A DNA stretch of 10,168 nucleotides from Verrucomicrobiota bacterium (GTDB taxonomy: Bacteria; Verrucomicrobiota; Verrucomicrobiia; Chthoniobacterales; JAFAMB01). Positions 7,163-10,168 of this stretch are shown piece after piece. Below the pieces are notes generated by a model, which was given only the letters and a program-made list of their open reading frames with translations, made no database searches and was not told the origin of the DNA. Numbering within the stretch: position 1 is the stretch's first letter; every line of letters starts with the position of its first letter. The stretch lies in NCBI GenBank assembly GCA_019242435.1, contig JAFAVN010000008.1:1-10168 (forward strand). Reading direction: 5' to 3'. Made by a program: the position numbers and the translations under genes.

Positions 7163-8296
7163 ATGGAAAGCGTCGCTTCCAGACTGGCCGCTGCGCAGAG
7201 ATTCGGTGCCATCCTGTTCTGCGTCGGTTTCCTGGTGGTAGGAGTCACGTTATTCCTGGCCCCGTCTCACGCCTTTCCGTCCTATCTCATGGGCTTTCTT
7301 TTCTGGATGGGACTTACTCTCGGCTGTTTTCCGGTATTAATGATCTACCACCTGGTCGGAGGGATCTGGGCGGTGCCGATCAGAAAATTCCTTGAGGCCG
7401 GGATCAGTACTTTACCGGTCATGGCAGTATTGCTGGTGCCGCTTTTATTCGGCTTCGGCTATCTCTACCGTTGGATTCATCCGGTCGATCTGCGAACTGC
7501 CGAAGTGCTGGAGCGGAAAGAAATCTATTTGAATATGCCGGCCTGGTTAATCCGGACTGCTTTGTTCTTTTGTGTCTGGGGCGCGCAAGCTTTCTTATTG
7601 CTGCGCTGGTCCAGGAGACAACTCGAGAGCTCCGATCCGCGGCCAACATTGGCGCTTCGCAAGATCAGTGCGCCCGGATTAATCGTATTCGGTCTGACTA
7701 CTTCGTTCGCCGTGGTGGACTGGGTGATGTCTTTGGAGCCGGATTGGTACTCCAGCATTTTTCCGCTGATCATCATCATGGGGCAAATTCTGTCAGCACT
7801 TGCGCTCAGTATCGTCTTAGCTAGAACGCTTCTCTTTGGTGCGGACGAGGCCACACCTGATCAGCTCAATCAACTCGGCGATCTGCTCTTAACCTTTGTT
7901 ATGCTCTGGGCTTACATGACCATTTCTCAAATTATCATTATCTACGCGGGAAACCTGCCTAATGAAATCACTTGGTATCTCCACCGGATGCGGGGCGGAT
8001 GGCTTTCGCTGAGTTGGGTAGTCGCTCTCTTCGCGTTTGGTGTTCCCTTTTTCCTATTGTTATTCCGGCACCTGAAACGCGCTCCTACCTGGCTGAGTGG
8101 AATAGCGGGCGGACTGCTCGTAATGCACGCCGTGTGCGTGTTCTGGTACGTCGCCCCCAGTTTCAGGTCTTCGATTTCCTTCGATTGGCTCGACCCGTTT
8201 GCGTTCATCGGGGTCGGTGGCGCCTGGGTTTTAGTCTTTAGCCGTCAATTAAGTCATAATCTCAGATTGAGCACGATCTCCGGCCAGTCGGCCTGA
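7163..8296 (+). CDS. actF: ACIII subunit ActF, second NrfD-like membrane protein
   Basis: ActF is the second polytopic NrfD-like subunit of ACIII, a paralogue of ActC and a candidate proton-translocating partner. The 377-residue product is almost wholly hydrophobic with about ten membrane segments. Family motifs are visible: His63-Leu-Val-Gly-Gly-Ile-Trp, Asp186-Trp-Val-Met-Ser-Leu-Glu-Pro-Asp-Trp-Tyr (186-196), and a long conserved stretch at 243-275 with Trp249-Ala-Tyr, Ser255-Gln, Gly263-Asn-Leu-Pro-Asn-Glu and Tyr272-Leu-His. The start lies 1 nt after the actE stop and has no clear ribosome-binding site, so it probably depends on coupled translation. The end is 16 nt before the next gene. 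Confidence 0.94.
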   Translation: MESVASRLAAAQRFGAILFCVGFLVVGVTLFLAPSHAFPSYLMGFLFWMGLTLGCFPVLMIYHLVGGIWAVPIRKFLEAGISTLPVMAVLLVPLLFGFGYLYRWIHPVDLRTAEVLERKEIYLNMPAWLIRTALFFCVWGAQAFLLLRWSRRQLESSDPRPTLALRKISAPGLIVFGLTTSFAVVDWVMSLEPDWYSSIFPLIIIMGQILSALALSIVLARTLLFGADEATPDQLNQLGDLLLTFVMLWAYMTISQIIIIYAGNLPNEITWYLHRMRGGWLSLSWVVALFAFGVPFFLLLFRHLKRAPTWLSGIAGGLLVMHAVCVFWYVAPSFRSSISFDWLDPFAFIGVGGAWVLVFSRQLSHNLRLSTISGQSA

Positions 8297-8312
8297 CCAA
8301 AACCATTTAACT

Positions 8313-8789
8313 ATGTCGCCCAATGTTTCTGCTGATTCCGCCAAAAAAGGTTATGAAGTAAAAGATGTTCCGTTTCGACCGTGGGCTTGGTTCGCGCTTG
8401 GTTTCATCATCAGTATTCTAGCCATCTATCTGGGCGTATTCGGGTTTACGAAATTCTTGACCGGTCCGGACACAGTTGTGGGCAGGACTGCGCACGGACG
8501 AAGTGCCGCCCTAGACCGGTTTCCGCATCCACAACTGCAGACTAACCCGGCCAAAGATCTGCATGAGTACTTGCAGCTCAAGGACGAAGAACTAGCTACC
8601 TACGGCTGGATCGATCGAAGTAGGGGGATTGTCCGGATTCCGATCGAACAGGCAATGGCCCTCTACCTGAAACGCGGAGCTTCGGTCCGGCCTCCGGACA
8701 GCGGTTTGACAGAGTTGGATATGCAAATTCAAAAAGCCGGCGGAGCTAAGATCTTGCCGCCGGCGACCAGCGAGAGACCAAAGCAATGA
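8313..8789 (+). CDS. Single-TM protein of oxidase/ACIII clusters, function unknown
   Basis: A 158-residue protein with a cytoplasmic N-terminus of about 23 residues, one membrane helix (about 24-47) and a periplasmic domain of about 110 residues. The periplasmic part has Phe70-Pro-His-Pro-Gln-Leu-Gln (70-76), then Tyr97-Gly-Trp-Ile-Asp-Arg-Ser-Arg-Gly-Ile-Val-Arg-Ile-Pro-Ile (97-111) and a short helix ending at Arg121-Gly122. This pattern recurs, from memory, in unnamed proteins next to SCO and cytochrome oxidase genes in Acidobacteriota and Verrucomicrobiota. No cofactor motif is visible. It has no recognisable ribosome-binding site, starts 16 nt after actF and overlaps the SCO gene by 4 nt (ATGA). 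It could be an accessory ACIII subunit (by position only, like actG or actH of other operons) or an oxidase assembly factor; I cannot decide, so no symbol is given. Confidence 0.85.
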   Translation: MSPNVSADSAKKGYEVKDVPFRPWAWFALGFIISILAIYLGVFGFTKFLTGPDTVVGRTAHGRSAALDRFPHPQLQTNPAKDLHEYLQLKDEELATYGWIDRSRGIVRIPIEQAMALYLKRGASVRPPDSGLTELDMQIQKAGGAKILPPATSERPKQ

Positions 8790-9598
8790 ATGCGCGCATT
8801 TTATTTTTTTTGGTTCTAGCCAGGCTCTTCTGTCCGGAAAGCGAGTTTGCGCAGGCCACTGATCCTGCTAAAGATCCGAACCGAGCAATCCAGTTTGAGC
8901 AGCGGCTGAATCATTTGATCGGTTTGAACGAGGAGTTCACGGATGAAAACGGACAGACAGTTAGCCTAGACCGCTATTTTCATGAGCGGCCGACTGTTCT
9001 TGAGCTCGGCTATTACGAGTGCCCAATGTTATGTGGCGTGGTGCTGAACGCCTTCGTCCAAGGATTACAAGATCTTCCGCCCACCCTGGCAAAACGGGAC
9101 TTTAATTTTATCTTTATCAGCATTGATCCCAAGGAAAGTAGTAAGCTGGCCGGGAGCAAACGGGAAAATTATCTTCGGCGATTCGGATGGGCGCCTGCTA
9201 CAGAGCGCTGGCATTTTCTCACCGGCTCGGAGTCCGCTATCCGGGAGCTGGCGGACCAAGTGGGTTTCCACTATCGATACGATCAAGTTTCCAAACAGTA
9301 TGTACATCCGAGCGGGCTGGTGGTGTTAACACCGAGCGGCAAGATTTCGAGCTATCTGTTGGGCATCGAATTTTCCGCGAAGAAGATTGATCGGGCGCTT
9401 ACGCTTGCCCGTCAGGAGTCAGCGGGTTCGCCGGTATCGCCGCTGGTCCTACTTTGTTTCTGTCCGGATGTTGCCCCCGGAACAGTTGCTTACGTGGTGT
9501 TAATGGCGATGCGACTGGCCGCGGTGGCAACCTTGATAGCCCTCGGTTTAATTATCTACAGGGCGAGCCGGCGTCGTAACAAAAACGTAACCACATGA
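8786..9598 (+). CDS. SCO1/SenC-type copper chaperone with C-terminal TM anchor
   Basis: SCO proteins are thioredoxin-fold chaperones that bind copper and help build the CuA site of oxidase subunit II. The 270-residue product has a signal peptide with a plausible cut after Ala22-Gln-Ala24. The thioredoxin-like domain carries the copper-binding Cys79-Pro-Met-Leu-Cys83, and His174 (Tyr-Val-His-Pro-Ser-Gly) is the third ligand. Ser112-Ile-Asp-Pro-Lys-Glu matches the family strand. A hydrophobic helix (about 231-257) followed by Arg/Lys-rich residues forms a C-terminal anchor, as in the subfamily found in oxidase operons. Just before it lies Leu-Cys224-Phe-Cys226-Pro-Asp, where I recall relatives having Cys-x-His-Tyr-Asp-Pro. 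It overlaps its neighbours by ATGA at both ends (8786-8789 and 9595-9598). The next gene, coxB, encodes its expected target. Confidence 0.92.
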   Translation: MNARILFFLVLARLFCPESEFAQATDPAKDPNRAIQFEQRLNHLIGLNEEFTDENGQTVSLDRYFHERPTVLELGYYECPMLCGVVLNAFVQGLQDLPPTLAKRDFNFIFISIDPKESSKLAGSKRENYLRRFGWAPATERWHFLTGSESAIRELADQVGFHYRYDQVSKQYVHPSGLVVLTPSGKISSYLLGIEFSAKKIDRALTLARQESAGSPVSPLVLLCFCPDVAPGTVAYVVLMAMRLAAVATLIALGLIIYRASRRRNKNVTT

Positions 9599-10168
9599 CC
9601 GGACCAATCCTCGCCCAGATTCAGTTTTTCCCTGAACAGGCCTCGAACATGGCTGGGCGAGTAGATATTCTTTTCCTCTGCCTGCTGGTGATAACCGGCA
9701 CCGTCACGTTGATCATTGCGGCCCTCATCGTTTTCTTTCTGGCTAAATACCGTAAACGAGCCGCTGCTGACCGGACTCCAGTGAAAAGCGATAGTCTCCC
9801 TGTCGAAGTGACCTGGAGCGTCGTTCCATTTTTCATCTTTCTAGGTCTATTCGGTTGGGGCGCTAACATTTACTTCCATCAGTCGGTTGAGCCAAGGGAG
9901 GCAATGGAAGTGCATGTGATCGGAAAACAGTGGATGTGGAAGCTGCAGCACCTGCAGGGAAAGCGAGAAATCAACGAATTACATGTGCCGTTAGGTCAGA
10001 CAATCAAATTGCTGATGACTTCCCAGGATGTGATTCACAGTTTCTTTCTGCCGAGCTTCCGCGTGAAACAGGACGTTTTGCCTGGGCGTTATACGATGCA
10101 ATGGTTTAAGGCGACCAAGGTGGGAACTTATCCGATCTTCTGTGCGCAATATTGTGGCACTAACCATG
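9595..10168 (+). CDS. coxB: Cytochrome c oxidase subunit II, CoxB (3' end cut off)
   Basis: Subunit II takes electrons at its binuclear CuA centre and passes them to the heme a site of subunit I. The first 191 residues are in the window. They show two membrane helices (about 23-51 and 72-94) and Glu71 in Glu-Val-Thr-Trp, aligning with the conserved glutamate before helix II that is linked to the K proton channel. The aromatic electron-entry segment is Gln-Trp-Met-Trp-Lys (112-116). CuA ligands are His148, Cys183, Cys187 and His191; the usual final Met falls beyond the window. Gln185 takes the place of the common Glu, whose backbone carbonyl binds copper, so the change is tolerable. No true signal peptide or lipobox is evident. 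Whether a heme c domain is fused at the C-terminus (caa3 type) cannot be seen. The start overlaps the SCO stop; no ribosome-binding site is visible. Confidence 0.95.
   Translation, partial: MTGPILAQIQFFPEQASNMAGRVDILFLCLLVITGTVTLIIAALIVFFLAKYRKRAAADRTPVKSDSLPVEVTWSVVPFFIFLGLFGWGANIYFHQSVEPREAMEVHVIGKQWMWKLQHLQGKREINELHVPLGQTIKLLMTSQDVIHSFFLPSFRVKQDVLPGRYTMQWFKATKVGTYPIFCAQYCGTNH

Noticed and set aside
7471..7854. Overlapping open frames on both strands within actF
   Set aside because: They lie entirely inside conserved actF sequence and have no independent support.

Overview
The window is one plus-strand respiratory gene cluster: a complete Alternative Complex III (ACIII, quinol:cytochrome c/oxidase oxidoreductase) operon, actA-actB-actC-actD-actE-actF. 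It runs without a clear break into a cytochrome c oxidase module: a small single-span membrane protein, a SCO1/SenC-type copper chaperone, and the 5' part of coxB, which is cut off by the window edge. The source is a Gram-negative aerobe with c-type cytochromes and lipoprotein and Tat export. Moderate GC, the ACIII-SCO-coxB order and the style of the first small exported protein suggest a soil Verrucomicrobiota-like bacterium. Acidobacteriota or other ACIII-bearing phyla cannot be excluded, because no phylogenetic marker is present.

Layout: 1-324 has no convincing gene but holds a long imperfect hairpin (23-91). 325-762 encodes a small exported protein with a PepSY-like look and a nine-threonine run. 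A terminator-like hairpin (818-857) separates it from the respiratory operon. 926-8296 is the ACIII operon, with gaps of 16 nt or less, or ATGA overlaps, between genes. 8313-8789 is a single-TM protein of unknown function, 8786-9598 is the SCO protein, and 9595 onward is coxB through most of its CuA site.

How they work together: ActC and ActF are the NrfD-like polytopic membrane subunits. Quinol is oxidised in the membrane, and electrons pass through the iron-sulfur clusters of ActB and the hemes of ActA (five) and ActE (one). They then reach the CuA centre of oxidase subunit II (CoxB), directly or through a small carrier. The SCO protein would deliver copper to CoxB. Co-transcription of ACIII with oxidase genes fits the ACIII-oxidase supercomplexes known from other bacteria.

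This is a known system, not a new one. The most unusual local feature is a 9-bp tandem repeat that lies across the start of actB and supplies three in-frame GTG codons. Next are the uncharacterised 158-residue protein between actF and the SCO gene, an odd Cys-Phe-Cys segment in the SCO tail, and the hairpin at the left edge.
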